Source: Aeribacillus composti (GTDB taxonomy: Bacteria > Bacillota > Bacilli > Bacillales > Aeribacillaceae). From it: a stretch of 64,000 nt of DNA. Shown piece after piece: positions 1 through 8,838 of this stretch. The notes under the pieces were generated by a model. The model was given only the letters and a program-made list of their open reading frames with translations. It had not been told where the DNA came from and searched no databases. Location: NCBI RefSeq assembly GCF_007827555.1, contig NZ_VISS01000006.1, positions 62,001 to 126,000 on the forward strand, given 5' to 3'. Each line of letters starts with the position of its first letter. Position 1 is the first letter of the stretch. Position numbers and translations under genes: made by a program.

Positions 1-500
1 GATATGTTCCTTTTTCGGTTGTCCACTTGATCTCATCAAGGGCTAAAATTCGTGGTAATGAGTGGCTTTCATAAGTATCATAACGGTCAAAATATCGAAT
101 AACCGTTGAGTATCATCATCCAATATCTTTAGACACTTCCTTAAAATTGGCCGTTCTCCTTTTGATAAGAAGAGCTTGAAGGACAAATTTCGTATGACGC
201 TGATAACGCCCTAAAAGGCATATAATTCAAAGAAACGTTTTCCGCAAGATGTACATTTATAACGACGCTTTTTCAGAATGAGGTACGCATACATTCCACG
301 AAACTTGATATCTCGAATCTTCTGCAGACATAATCATGAATGGATCTTGCCTCTTCCAGCATTGAGGGCCATGTTGATAACAAGGTTTGGTTTCGAGAAA
401 AATTCAAGGTGCGTATCTGTCTCCACAATCTTTGACGCCATTACATTTTCCAATCCAATCAGCTCTGGGATGCAAATAGTCTTGCATTTACGAAGTCTCC
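1..500 (-). pseudogene. Decayed ISL3-family transposase, N-terminal part
   Basis: Reading the minus strand from about 500 down to 1 gives pieces of an ISL3-type transposase in shifting frames: an N-terminal segment around ELIGLENVMASKIVETDTH, the zinc-finger end LKKRRYKCTSCGKRFFE, then RYQRHTKFVLQAL, VIRYFDRYDTY and finally LPRILALDEIKWTTEKGTY at the window edge. The order and motifs fit the ISL3 family (helix-turn-helix, zinc finger, start of the DDE domain). Several in-frame stops and at least two frameshifts break it, so it cannot make a transposase. The rest of the element lies outside the window. Family assignment is from recalled motif patterns, not from a search. Confidence 0.72.
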
Positions 501-510
501 TTTTTAATGA

Positions 511-540
511 GGTTTTGCCACTTTCATTATAAAAGAGAGC
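511..540 (-). repeat. Probable terminal inverted repeat of the ISL3-like remnant
   Basis: On the minus strand this reads GCTCTCTTTTATAATGAAAG followed by TGGCAAAACC, which resembles the GGCTCTTTT-type ends of ISL3 elements. It lies just upstream of the transposase remnant, where an end is expected. The other end is outside the window, so this is inference. Confidence 0.4.
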
Positions 541-1068
541 ATTTCGTAAATGCTTTTTTATTTTTTAAGAAATTTCTTCTACCTCAACATTTGGTATAGA
601 ACCCTTTTAACCCAAATGTTTGTTTTTATTTAGAAACAACATAATCGCAATTAAAAAAAGTAAACGTAAAAGTCCAATTTTAAATCAAATTCATTTGCAA
701 ATGCATGAAAATACAAAATATTAATAAGGGAAAGCTCCATTCCGAAGAAATGACTAGAAAACATGTTTCCCCTATTCAGAATCATTTTACATCACTAAGT
801 CGAACCATGTCTACTTATGCCGAATAAATCTTTGGCTATTCATACTTATTATATTCTCTTCTAAAAGCTGCTACCCCTTTTTTATTAATTCAAAATTAAC
901 GTTTTCTGCTCGTCAAGCTAAATGGGGGAAAATGGAGAAAAATTTCGTTGAAATTGCCGTATTGCTTTTTTATTAACTACCGGCAATTAATCGGCATAAA
1001 TCCAGGTAAAGAGGCTGTAAACATTTAAGGGATTCGGAGATTTAAACTGCATGGAAAGCCGAAAAAAG
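541..1068. other. Non-coding stretch between the IS remnant and the zinc-ribbon gene
   Basis: This AT-rich stretch has no convincing ORF with a ribosome binding site and no recognisable RNA. It probably contains IS flank and the 3' region of the minus-strand gene that ends at 1069. No strong terminator hairpin was found. Confidence 0.4.
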
Positions 1069-1416
1069 CTACTTTTTCCGTTTTTGCTTCTCTTTAAATG
1101 TTTTAAAAACATCTCGTGTTTGCTTCATATATTTATAAATGCTGTAAGGCTTTTTTATGATCCGGATCGGAAGGGAAAGCAAAAATTTACTGAGGTCATT
1201 CCGGTATTCTTCTGTAATCTCAGCTGGTTTATGAACAATTTTTTCATACACCTCATGGTAAAATTCGTTTAATAAGTCAATCTTTATTTCAACTGAGTGA
1301 TGGCAGTTTGCACATTCAATCCTTGAAATTTTATCGTTAATGTAAGTAATGATATGATCTTGCTCCTCATTGCAATGAATGCAAAACAACGTTGCTTCCA
1401 TTTCTTTTATTTCCAT
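1069..1416 (-). CDS. Small zinc-ribbon protein of the Bacillus 'bh protein' type
   Basis: This 115-residue soluble protein has two CxxC pairs near its start (FCIHCNEEQ and ECANCHHS), which should form one zinc ribbon. A basic, lysine-rich C-terminus follows. The pattern matches a conserved Bacillus family that databases call 'bh protein', whose function is unknown. The ATG at 1416 is preceded by AGAGGTGAAG at good spacing, which supports the start. The gene stands alone, facing away from the PTS operon. Nucleic-acid binding is possible from the zinc ribbon and basic tail, but that is a guess. Confidence 0.7.
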   Translation of the reverse strand: MEIKEMEATLFCIHCNEEQDHIITYINDKISRIECANCHHSVEIKIDLLNEFYHEVYEKIVHKPAEITEEYRNDLSKFLLSLPIRIIKKPYSIYKYMKQTRDVFKTFKEKQKRKK

Positions 1417-1625
1417 GTTTCTTCACCTCTTTTTATGAAGGATGAAATTCCCAAGATCTTTCTCTACACTAAGTATATTATTCAAACCTGCATTCATTTC
1501 CTTCTATAAAAATGTTTCCAACGCCAACAATTGATAAAACATCTTCGACGATTTAAATCATTATAACCAAATTTTAATATGTATTTCAAAGTATAAAAAG
1601 TTTGAAAAATACTTTCAAGAATTTA

Positions 1626-1653
1626 TTGACTTTTTAAACATCTGGAATATAAT
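1626..1653 (+). promoter_or_regulatory. Sigma-A promoter of the glucitol-type PTS operon
   Basis: A -35 box TTGACT (1626-1631) and a perfect -10 box TATAAT (1648-1653) are 16 bp apart. The same TTGACT layout starts the operons at 6837 and 11798. Confidence 0.75.
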
Positions 1654-1669
1654 AATGATTACAAACGAT

Positions 1670-1700
1670 TAACAAATGTTATAAGTCGTAACAAATGTTA
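1670..1700 (+). promoter_or_regulatory. Two tandem palindromic operators, TAACAAATGTTA
   Basis: TAACA-AA-TGTTA occurs at 1670-1681 and again at 1689-1700. The second copy extends to perfect 6-bp arms, GTAACA-AA-TGTTAC (1688-1701). Centres are 19 bp apart and both copies lie just downstream of the -10 box, a position suited to repression. The likely ligand is one of the SorC-type regulators in this island; that is inference. Confidence 0.6.
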
Positions 1701-1751
1701 CAGGAAACGTGCACATACGACGAAAAAAATTGCCTAGAAGGAGCTGGAAAC

Positions 1752-2999
1752 ATGTCTATTTATCAAGAATTGCTTTCACGGGAACGTGACGGCCAGCCAA
1801 TTAAAGTAGGTGTTGTTGGTGCAGGTCAAATGGGATTCGGTCTGATTTCCCAAATCTCACGCATACCTGGCATGGAAGTCAGAGGGATTTGTGATGTCAA
1901 TATTGAAGCGGCAGAAAGAGCTAGCAGCTATTATCAATCGAAATTAACGAAAAAACATCCTGTTCTTGTCAGCAGTGATTACCGAAAAGTGATTCAATCT
2001 GATGAAGTAGAAGTCATTGTAGATGCTACAGGGGTTCCTGAAGTTGGTGCAAACATTTCACTGGAAGCATTAAGATCTAGAAAACATTTAGTACTGCTTA
2101 ACGTTGAAGTAGATATTACAATTGGATCAATTATGCACAATTTGTTTACATCAGCCGGATTAGTTTATACAGGATCTGCGGGAGATGAACCGGCAGCAAC
2201 GCTTGAACTGTATGAGTTTGCGAAGACAATGGGTCTTGAAGTGCTTGTTGCTGGGAAAGGGAAAAACAACCCGTTCATACCAAACGCCAATCCGGATACA
2301 TGCAAGGAAGAAGCTGCTCAAAAACATATGAGCGCCCATATGCTTGCAGCGTTCCAAGACGGCACAAAAACAATGGCTGAAATGAATTTATTAAGCAACG
2401 CTACAGGTCTCATTCCAGATAAAATTGGTATGCACGGCGTGGAAGCAAATTTGGAAACGGTTGCCGACAAGTTGAATTTACAAGAAAACGGCGGTGTTTT
2501 AAGTCAATTCGGAGTAGTTGAATATGTAAACGGATTAGCACCGGGCGTGTTTGTCATTGTGAAAAGCGAATTAGAACCTGTAGATGCAGAATTAAGATAT
2601 TTGAAAGTTGGCAAAGGTCCTCATTACGTTCTTTACCGGCCTTATCATCTAGCAAGTTTAGAAACTCCTATTACGATTGCAAAAGCAGTATTGCATCACG
2701 ATACATCGATTCATCCATTAGGGGCGCCAGTTTCAGAAACAGTCGCTGTTGCCAAGCGCGATATTCAAGCAGGAGAAGCCATTGATGGCATCGGCGGCTA
2801 CTCTGTAAGAGGCGTGCTTGAAACTCATCAAGAGATGAAGAAAAATTCACACATCCCGATCGGTTTAATCAGTGGAAACATTGTTGCAAAACGTTCCATT
2901 AAACAAGGTCAATTTTTAACATTAGATGATGTTGAGCTAGATCCAACCACAACCGTTTGGAAATTAAGATCTCTTCAGGATCATCTATTTTCTAACTAA
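1752..2999 (+). CDS. NAD(P)-binding oxidoreductase with C-terminal SAF domain
   Basis: A Rossmann fold begins with GVVGAGQMGFGL near residue 23, as in homoserine-dehydrogenase-like oxidoreductases, and a SAF-like domain (VAVAKRDIQAGEAIDGIGGY through ITGLISGNIVAKRS-type segments) occupies about the last 90 residues. The substrate is unknown. It is the first gene of a glucitol-type PTS operon that lacks the usual sorbitol-6-phosphate dehydrogenase SrlD, so it may oxidise or isomerise the imported phosphorylated polyol; this is inference. I place the start at ATG 1752, preceded by GAAGGAG (1738-1744 region). The in-frame ATG at 1695 overlaps the second operator and has no ribosome binding site. 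Length is 415 residues. Confidence 0.72.
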   Translation: MSIYQELLSRERDGQPIKVGVVGAGQMGFGLISQISRIPGMEVRGICDVNIEAAERASSYYQSKLTKKHPVLVSSDYRKVIQSDEVEVIVDATGVPEVGANISLEALRSRKHLVLLNVEVDITIGSIMHNLFTSAGLVYTGSAGDEPAATLELYEFAKTMGLEVLVAGKGKNNPFIPNANPDTCKEEAAQKHMSAHMLAAFQDGTKTMAEMNLLSNATGLIPDKIGMHGVEANLETVADKLNLQENGGVLSQFGVVEYVNGLAPGVFVIVKSELEPVDAELRYLKVGKGPHYVLYRPYHLASLETPITIAKAVLHHDTSIHPLGAPVSETVAVAKRDIQAGEAIDGIGGYSVRGVLETHQEMKKNSHIPIGLISGNIVAKRSIKQGQFLTLDDVELDPTTTVWKLRSLQDHLFSN

Positions 3000-3036
3000 A
3001 AAATGCATTTGTGCAGCGCAAAGGGGGTGATTCTTT

Positions 3037-3462
3037 TTGAAGCTTGCAATCATTTTATCCATGATTTTGCTAGTTCAATATGTGGCGACAATTATACAAG
3101 TCAGACATTATAAAAAATATGTTGACAAAATTGTAAGCCATTACAAGGGTAAAGAAGGGTATTTTTTGTACTCAGGCATGAATCGGCGAAAATTTAGTCC
3201 CGGCGCTATGGCAATGATTGTAGTGAACAAAGATTATGTTATAGAAGATTGCTATATTCTAAAAGGTATTTCAGTTTTCTCAAAGTTTAAAAAATATGAA
3301 AAATACATTGGCCATCATGTAGCCAAAATTTTGGATGATCACCATGAATTCACAGAAAATGCTGCAGGAAAAAAGAGGCAAATCCCTTCATTTTTGGCGG
3401 CTTTATCAATGGCGGCCGAAAATGCTATCGTTTCCATTTCAAAGAAAAAGCTTTCAATATAA
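3037..3462 (+). CDS. gutM: GutM-like protein of the glucitol operon
   Basis: This 141-residue protein starts with a hydrophobic segment (residues 1-18) followed by a basic region, as in GutM/SrlM proteins that accompany glucitol PTS genes. In enteric bacteria GutM is described as an activator of the glucitol operon; its role in Firmicutes is less clear. A TTG start at 3037 has AAGGGGGTGA six bases upstream. It lies 37 bp after the oxidoreductase and 25 bp before the EIIC gene, so it is part of the operon. The membrane-anchored N-terminus is seen directly; the family call rests on length, sequence flavour and position. Confidence 0.72.
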   Translation: MKLAIILSMILLVQYVATIIQVRHYKKYVDKIVSHYKGKEGYFLYSGMNRRKFSPGAMAMIVVNKDYVIEDCYILKGISVFSKFKKYEKYIGHHVAKILDDHHEFTENAAGKKRQIPSFLAALSMAAENAIVSISKKKLSI

Positions 3463-3487
3463 AATGCGCTGAAAGGAGAAGTGAAAG

Positions 3488-4015
3488 ATGGAATGGTTGA
3501 AATGGATTGGTGAACATTTTATCGGAATGTTCCAGGCTGGCGGAGAAACGTTTATGGGTATGTTTACAGGCATTATCCCGACTTTGGTTGTTTTGCTTAC
3601 ATTTACTTATGCAGTTATTAAATTTATTGGTGAAGAGCGGGTTAATAGAGCGATACAATTTGCTTCGAAGTATATGCTGTTACGATATACTGTCATGCCG
3701 ATATTATCAGTATTGCTGTTAACAAACCCGATGTGTTATACGTTCGGACGCTTTTTGCCAGAAAAACAAAAGCCGGCGTTTTATGATTCAGCTGTATCGT
3801 TTGTTCATCCGGTGACGGCGTTGTTCCCGTATGCAAACGCAGGAGAATTATTTGTCTATTTAGGAATTGCCAACGGAATAAAAGAAGCGGGCTATTCTAT
3901 GTCAGAGCTTGCTGTTCGTTATTTTCTCGTAGGGATCGTAGTTATTTTATTGCGGGGAATTATTACGGAATATATAACAAAATTTTTGGCGCGCAGAATG
4001 GAAGCGAAATCTTAA
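3488..4015 (+). CDS. srlA: PTS glucitol/sorbitol-type EIIC subunit (EIIC2)
   Basis: A 175-residue integral membrane protein matching SrlA/GutA, the EIIC half of glucitol-family PTS permeases, which is split between this protein and the next gene. Typical features are LTNPMCYTFGRFLPEKQKPAFYD and several hydrophobic segments, including a C-terminal one before LARRMEAKS. The ATG follows GAAAGGAG. It should combine with the EIIBC subunit at 4067 and the EIIA subunit at 5130 to import and phosphorylate a polyol. Glucitol is the family substrate, but the operon partners here differ from classical srl operons. Confidence 0.88.
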   Translation: MEWLKWIGEHFIGMFQAGGETFMGMFTGIIPTLVVLLTFTYAVIKFIGEERVNRAIQFASKYMLLRYTVMPILSVLLLTNPMCYTFGRFLPEKQKPAFYDSAVSFVHPVTALFPYANAGELFVYLGIANGIKEAGYSMSELAVRYFLVGIVVILLRGIITEYITKFLARRMEAKS

Positions 4016-4066
4016 ATTTTGGACAAAGATGAAAGCGAGTTCAAATTTTAAAGAGGAGGAGAACAT

Positions 4067-5101
4067 ATGTCAAAACGAGCTGTTTTTGTTGCAAAAGGTT
4101 CTGGCGGCTGGGGAAAAGGCTTGCGCATTGAACCGAAAGGAAAGAAACAAAAAGTTGTATCCATTACAGGCGGCGGCATCCATCCTGTAGCAGCGAGAAT
4201 AGCAGAATTAACAGGCACTGAAGCTGTAGATGGTTTTAAAAATTCAGTTCCGGAAGATGAAATGATGTGTGTCGTGATTGACTGCGGCGGAACAGCCAGA
4301 ATTGGTTTGTATCCAATGAAAAGAATCCCGACCGTTGATATTCTTCCTTCTTCACCTTCTGGTCCATTGGCGAAACACATTACAGAAGATATTTTTGTAT
4401 CGGGTGTTACTGTGAAGGATATTTATCTTGCGGACGAAGCAGAAGAACAAAACATTCAGACGGATGCTTCGGAAACGGAGCAGCAAGAAGACAGTCCAAA
4501 ATTCAATGTGAATGATAAGGAAGCATTTAAAGCTCAATACGAACAAGTAAAAAAGGAACACCGTGAAAACAATGAAAATATATTAATGAAGTTTTCAAGA
4601 GGAATAGGAAAAGTAACTGGTACTTTTTATCAGGCGGGACGCGATTCTGTTGATATGCTGATTAAAAATATTATTCCATTTATGGCTTTTGTTAGTATGT
4701 TAATAGGTATAATTAATTATACGGGAATCGGTGATTTGATCGCTAATACTCTTTCTCCTCTTGCCAGTTCTTTATGGGGATTGATCGTCATCGTTATCGT
4801 ATGTACAATCCCGATTCTGTCACCGGTGTTAGGTCCTGGAGCTGTTATTGCGCAAGTCATTGGGGTATTAATTGGAAGCCAAATTGCAGCGGGCAACATT
4901 CCGCCTCAATTTGCTTTGCCGGCTCTATTTGCCATTAATGGCCAAGTGGGTGCGGATTTTGTCCCTGTCGGTTTGTCTCTTGGAGAAGCGAAGCCAGAAA
5001 CGATTCAATACGGTGTGCCAGCTGTATTGTACAGCCGTTTAATCACAGGAGTTCTTGCAGTTTTAATCGCATATGCCGCAAGCATCGGCATGTATCAATA
5101 A
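4067..5101 (+). CDS. srlE: PTS glucitol/sorbitol-type EIIBC subunit
   Basis: The cytoplasmic EIIB part (residues 1 to about 120) contains the phosphorylatable cysteine in IDCGGTARIGLYP (Cys73). A charged linker follows (about 125-175), then the membrane EIIC1 part with conserved SPVLGPGAVIAQ and GADFVPVGLSLGEA segments. Length is 344 residues, usual for SrlE. The ATG is preceded by GAGGAGGAGA. It takes phosphate from the EIIA protein at 5130 and passes it to the incoming polyol together with the EIIC2 subunit. Confidence 0.9.
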   Translation: MSKRAVFVAKGSGGWGKGLRIEPKGKKQKVVSITGGGIHPVAARIAELTGTEAVDGFKNSVPEDEMMCVVIDCGGTARIGLYPMKRIPTVDILPSSPSGPLAKHITEDIFVSGVTVKDIYLADEAEEQNIQTDASETEQQEDSPKFNVNDKEAFKAQYEQVKKEHRENNENILMKFSRGIGKVTGTFYQAGRDSVDMLIKNIIPFMAFVSMLIGIINYTGIGDLIANTLSPLASSLWGLIVIVIVCTIPILSPVLGPGAVIAQVIGVLIGSQIAAGNIPPQFALPALFAINGQVGADFVPVGLSLGEAKPETIQYGVPAVLYSRLITGVLAVLIAYAASIGMYQ

Positions 5102-5129
5102 TGAATAGGATTTCAAGGAGGATCATAAG

Positions 5130-5489
5130 ATGTCGAAAACGATTATTCGTGAAATCGGTACTCTAGTCCCATCATTTGAAGAAGAAAAAGTTTTAATTCT
5201 CTTTGGACCTAATGCTCCTCAAGAGCTTAGAGAAGTATCTGTTATTCATGAATTTGAAGGCGATGTGTCGGATGAGCCGCTTGTTGAGGGCGGAAAAATT
5301 ATATGGGGCGATCAAGAATATTTCATCACAGCAGTCGGCTCGGCAGCAAACAAAAATTTAAAGGAATTAGGCCATATTTCGATCTATTTTTCCAAACCAA
5401 ATGAACATGTGCTTCCAGGAGCTGTTTTTGTCGAGCCTTTTACATTCCCACATATCGAAGTTGGAAAAGAAATTCGCTTTGAAAAATAA
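5130..5489 (+). CDS. srlB: PTS glucitol/sorbitol-type EIIA subunit
   Basis: A 119-residue cytoplasmic EIIA of the glucitol family. The motif FGPNAPQELREVSVIHEF carries the likely phosphohistidine (His40), and the closing GAVFVEPFTFPHIEVG is typical. It should accept phosphate from HPr and donate it to the cysteine of the EIIB domain at 4067. AAGGAGGATCATAAG precedes the ATG, 28 bp after srlE. This completes an EIIC2-EIIBC-EIIA set in the usual order. Confidence 0.9.
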   Translation: MSKTIIREIGTLVPSFEEEKVLILFGPNAPQELREVSVIHEFEGDVSDEPLVEGGKIIWGDQEYFITAVGSAANKNLKELGHISIYFSKPNEHVLPGAVFVEPFTFPHIEVGKEIRFEK

Positions 5490-5557
5490 CAATTTTCTTT
5501 CTGTTACCATTATAATTTAATACGAACCTAGATTTTATAGAAAGAAGTGGGGAATTA

Positions 5558-6481
5558 TTGGAAGATAGAAGGCTGCTTGTGAAAATTTCTCATATGTATT
5601 ATGCGGAAGGAGCTACTCAATCAGAAATTGCAAAAGTGTTCGGTGTAAGCCGGTCGCTGATCTCAAAATATTTATCAAAAGCAAGAGAATTGGGAATTGT
5701 TGAAATTAAAATTCATGACGGCTCCCATCATCCTCTCATGAATATAGAAGCAAGAATTGAAAAAAAATATGGACTTCGGGAAGTCATTTGCGTTCCGAAT
5801 CTAGGAAACGGACCGGATTTGGAAAATATCGGGGAATATGCGAGCAAATATTTATTAAGGATATTGAAAGACGGACAAATTGTCGGGGTTTCTTCTGGCA
5901 CGACATTGCTTTCTGTTGCGAAGCAGATGCCAGCTAACCTTAATTATTCCTCCACGACCTTTGTTCCGATTGTAGGAGGAATGGGGGATGAACGGGTCGA
6001 TATACATGCCAATGTTCTTGTTTCGATGTTTGCTGAAAAATTGAAGGCAAATTATAAGCTTCTCCATGCCCCTGTGATGGCTGACAGCAAAAAAGATAAG
6101 GAATTGTTTATGACCCAAACATCTATACAAAGCATTTTTAACCTTGCCGAAAAAGCGGATATCATCCTTGTAGGAATCGGCGGTTCACCTAAACACTCAA
6201 CCATTACGAGATCAGAGCTGGGAAAAAAATATAGACAATATTTTAATGAACTCGATGCTGTTGGCGATATTTGCTATAAGTTTATCGATGAAAACGGAAG
6301 CGCCCCTTCAAATATTTGGAATGATAAAATCATTTCTTTTAATATTGAAAAATTAAAAGAAATTCCGTTTGTGATTGGAGTGGCAGCAGGACTGGAAAAA
6401 GTCGATGCGATCAAAGCCGTTTTAAAAGGGAAGTTAATAAATGTGTTAATTACAGATGAAAAAACAGCGGAAATGCTTTGA
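5558..6481 (+). CDS. SorC/DeoR-type sugar-binding transcriptional regulator
   Basis: An N-terminal helix-turn-helix (about residues 16-50: EGATQSEIAKVFGVSRSLIS) is followed by a SorC-type phosphosugar-binding domain with GVSSGTTLLSVAKQM, PIVGGMGDERVDIHAN and VGIGGSPKHSTITRS. Length of 307 residues is usual. It lies 68 bp after srlB in the same direction, so it is probably a product-sensing regulator of this operon. Its binding site is likely the palindrome repeated at 1670-1700. The start is TTG at 5558 after AAAGAAGTGGGG. It is a paralogue of the regulator at 18240. Confidence 0.85.
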   Translation: MEDRRLLVKISHMYYAEGATQSEIAKVFGVSRSLISKYLSKARELGIVEIKIHDGSHHPLMNIEARIEKKYGLREVICVPNLGNGPDLENIGEYASKYLLRILKDGQIVGVSSGTTLLSVAKQMPANLNYSSTTFVPIVGGMGDERVDIHANVLVSMFAEKLKANYKLLHAPVMADSKKDKELFMTQTSIQSIFNLAEKADIILVGIGGSPKHSTITRSELGKKYRQYFNELDAVGDICYKFIDENGSAPSNIWNDKIISFNIEKLKEIPFVIGVAAGLEKVDAIKAVLKGKLINVLITDEKTAEML

Positions 6482-6607
6482 CCTAAAAAAATTAATCATA
6501 TGTGTAAGATGGTGTTTGATAAGTCCCAAAATAAATCAAGTAAAAAACAATAAACCGTTTTTCTCTGCTTGATTTCGTATGTTTTCTATTTTGTCTAAAA
6601 GAGCTGA

Positions 6608-6642
6608 GCTGCCATAACTACAAATTGGCAGCCATTTTTTTT
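6608..6642 (+). terminator. Rho-independent terminator after the first PTS operon
   Basis: GCTGCCA (6608-6614) pairs with TGGCAGC (6626-6632) and is followed by a T run to 6642. It closes the glucitol-type operon and its regulator. Confidence 0.8.
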
Positions 6643-6758
6643 GCATAAAACATGGTTGCAGCCCCTCGATTATCTTTAGTTTACCAAACAAAAGAAAGAA
6701 GCTTGAGTACTTCCACTATTTTGAAAGACTCCAATAAATAAGCTTATATAGATATTCC

Positions 6759-6787
6759 TTGACTATTTTCGGAAAAAACTCTATATT
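6759..6787 (+). promoter_or_regulatory. Sigma-A promoter of the 2-oxoacid dehydrogenase operon
   Basis: TTGACT (6759-6764) and TATATT (6782-6787) are 17 bp apart. This is the same layout as at 1626 and 11673. Its position argues that the upstream in-frame TTG at 6759 is not a start codon. Confidence 0.65.
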
Positions 6788-6808
6788 TATTACAAAAGTA
6801 ACTATAAA

Positions 6809-6820
6809 GAACAAATGTAA
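6809..6820 (+). promoter_or_regulatory. Operator-like motif GAACAAATGTAA
   Basis: AACA-AA-TGTAA matches the TAACAAATGTTA sites of the first PTS operon with two changes and the site at 11707 with one. It is 21 bp beyond the -10 box, next to the ribosome binding site AAAGGAGAGG. Co-regulation with the PTS operons is inferred. Confidence 0.42.
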
Positions 6821-6836
6821 AGGAGAGGTGGAAGAA

Positions 6837-7817
6837 ATGAGTAATCATGCACTTCCAGCATTTATAACGGATGAAAGATTAGTTGAATTGTATAAACAAA
6901 TGTGGCTGATTCGATATTTTGATGAAAAAGTCGACCAATTTTTTGCAAAAGGGATGATTCATGGAACGACTCACCTTTGTGTAGGACAAGAAGCAACAGC
7001 AGCAGGATCAATTGCCGTTTTGCAAGAGAAAGATAAAATTACCAGCACACACAGGGGTCACGGCCATTGCATTGCTAAAGGTGCAACAGTCGATAGAATG
7101 ATGGCCGAACTGTTTGGCAAAGTGACCGGATACTGTAAAGGGAAAGGCGGTTCCATGCACATTGCAGATGTAGAGAAAGGAAACCTAGGGGCAAACGGAA
7201 TTGTTGGCGGAGGCATTCCTTTGGCAGTCGGTGCGGCATTAACTTCAAAGATGAAAAATGAGGGGTATGTTGTATTGTGCTTCTTCGGAGATGGTGCAGC
7301 AAATGAAGGAAGCTTCCATGAATCATTAAACCTTGCTTCCATTTGGGATCTTCCAGTTGTGTTCATTTGCGAGAACAATCAATACGGAATGAGCGGGTCT
7401 GTAAAAGAGATGTTCAATATTGAAAATATAGCAGATCGTGCACAGGCTTACGGTATTCCAGGCAAAGTAATCGATGGAAACGACATGCTTGAAGTGATGA
7501 ATACAGTTTATGAAGCTGTTGAACATGCCAGATCAGGGAAGGGCCCTGTGCTGATTGAAGCAAAAACATATCGATGGAAAGGCCACTCAAAAAGCGATGC
7601 AAAAAAATACCGCACTCGTGAAGAAGAGCAAGAGTGGAGAAAAAAAGATCCGATCAAACGGTTTAAAGAGTACTTGATTGACAAAGGAGTATTAACAGAA
7701 GAAAAGGCTGAACAGCTGAGAGAAGAAGCATTCCAGGAAATTGAAGACGCTGTTAAATTTGCGGAAAACAGTCCAGAACCGTCTGTTGATACATTGCTTG
7801 AAGACGTTTATGCGTAA
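6837..7817 (+). CDS. 2-oxoacid dehydrogenase E1 alpha subunit (acetoin dehydrogenase-like)
   Basis: This 326-residue thiamine diphosphate enzyme subunit has the binding motif [17 protein letters not shown] ending in ENNQYG, plus [13 protein letters not shown] and [13 protein letters not shown], typical of AcoA/PdhA proteins. With the next gene it would decarboxylate a 2-oxoacid or cleave an acyloin. ATG 6837 follows AAAGGAGAGGTGG; an upstream TTG at 6759 is part of the promoter. The motifs resemble acetoin dehydrogenase more than the housekeeping pyruvate enzyme, but there is no acoR regulator nearby and polyol PTS operons flank it. The substrate is therefore open. Confidence 0.87.
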   Translation: MSNHALPAFITDERLVELYKQMWLIRYFDEKVDQFFAKGMIHGTTHLCVGQEATAAGSIAVLQEKDKITSTHRGHGHCIAKGATVDRMMAELFGKVTGYCKGKGGSMHIADVEKGNLGANGIVGGGIPLAVGAALTSKMKNEGYVVLCFFGDGAANEGSFHESLNLASIWDLPVVFICENNQYGMSGSVKEMFNIENIADRAQAYGIPGKVIDGNDMLEVMNTVYEAVEHARSGKGPVLIEAKTYRWKGHSKSDAKKYRTREEEQEWRKKDPIKRFKEYLIDKGVLTEEKAEQLREEAFQEIEDAVKFAENSPEPSVDTLLEDVYA

Positions 7818-7837
7818 ATTTAGGGAGGGGAAAAGCG

Positions 7838-8821
7838 ATGAGAGAGATCACTTATTTAGAAGCAGTTCGAGAAGCAATGAGTCAAGAAATGAGAAAAAAT
7901 GAAGATGTTTATATATTAGGCGAGGATATCGGGGTTTACGGCGGTGCATTTGGTGTCACGCGGGGGATGATCGAGGAATTTGGTCCGGAACGCGTGAGAA
8001 ATACGCCAATTTCTGAAGCGGCCATTGCAGGTGCGGCTGTCGGATCAGCGCTGACAGGCATGCGGCCGATTTTGGAGCTTCAATTTTCAGATTTCATCAC
8101 AATCGCTATGGATCAGCTTGTGAACCAAGCTGCAAAGCTCCGATACATGTTCGGAGGTAAGGGGAAAGTTCCGATGGTTGTAAGAACTCCTGCCGGATCA
8201 GGTACAGGCGCAGCTGCCCAGCATTCTCAAAGTTTAGAAGCTTGGATGGCGCACATTCCGGGGCTGAAAGTCGTACAGCCGTCAACAGCTTACGATGCAA
8301 AAGGATTATTAAAAGCAGCGATTGACGATGATAATCCAGTTATTTTCTACGAACACAAACTCCTTTACAAAACAAAAAGCCACGTTCCAGAAGAACAATA
8401 CTCGATTCCATTAGGAAAAGCGGATATTAAACGGGAAGGTAAAGATGTGACGATTGTTGCAACAGCGATTATGGTGCATAAAGCATTAGAAGCGGCAAAA
8501 GAGCTTGAAAAAGAAGGAATTGACGTCGAAATTGTCGATCCAAGAACGCTTGTCCCGTTGGATGAAGAAACGATCGTCGAATCTGTGAAAAAGACAGGTA
8601 GAGTTGTAGTCGTCCATGAAGCTGTAAAACGCGGAGGATATGGCGGTGAAATCGCTAGTGTCATTGCAGAGAGCGAGGCCTTCGATTATCTCGATGCCCC
8701 AATCAAACGTCTTGGCGGGCTGCCTGTCCCTATTCCTTATAATCCGAATCTTGAAAAAGCAGCTGTCCCGCAAGTACCGGATATTATAAAAGCAGTAAAA
8801 GAAACGGTTCAATTTAAATAA
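7838..8821 (+). CDS. 2-oxoacid dehydrogenase E1 beta subunit
   Basis: A 327-residue transketolase-like subunit with [37 protein letters not shown] and [19 protein letters not shown], all typical of PdhB/AcoB. The C-terminal transketolase domain ends in the usual [16 protein letters not shown]. It pairs with the alpha subunit 20 bp upstream to form the E1 heterotetramer. The ATG follows AGGGAGGGG. The order E1 alpha, E1 beta, E2, E3 is that of acetoin and pyruvate dehydrogenase operons. Confidence 0.9.
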   Translation: MREITYLEAVREAMSQEMRKNEDVYILGEDIGVYGGAFGVTRGMIEEFGPERVRNTPISEAAIAGAAVGSALTGMRPILELQFSDFITIAMDQLVNQAAKLRYMFGGKGKVPMVVRTPAGSGTGAAAQHSQSLEAWMAHIPGLKVVQPSTAYDAKGLLKAAIDDDNPVIFYEHKLLYKTKSHVPEEQYSIPLGKADIKREGKDVTIVATAIMVHKALEAAKELEKEGIDVEIVDPRTLVPLDEETIVESVKKTGRVVVVHEAVKRGGYGGEIASVIAESEAFDYLDAPIKRLGGLPVPIPYNPNLEKAAVPQVPDIIKAVKETVQFK

Positions 8822-8838
8822 AAAGGGGGGGAGAACCG

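Noticed and set aside
1655-1680. Possible cre site in the first PTS promoter (ACAAACGATTAACA)
   Set aside because: It fails the conserved TG and CA positions of the cre consensus; the tandem TAACAAATGTTA sites explain the region better.
1695-1751. N-terminal extension of the SAF oxidoreductase
   Set aside because: No ribosome binding site; the start lies inside an operator and the family-like sequence begins after ATG 1752, which has GAAGGAG upstream.
7058-7378. Long minus-strand frames inside the dehydrogenase genes
   Set aside because: They are antisense shadows of well-supported coding sequences, with no ribosome binding sites.
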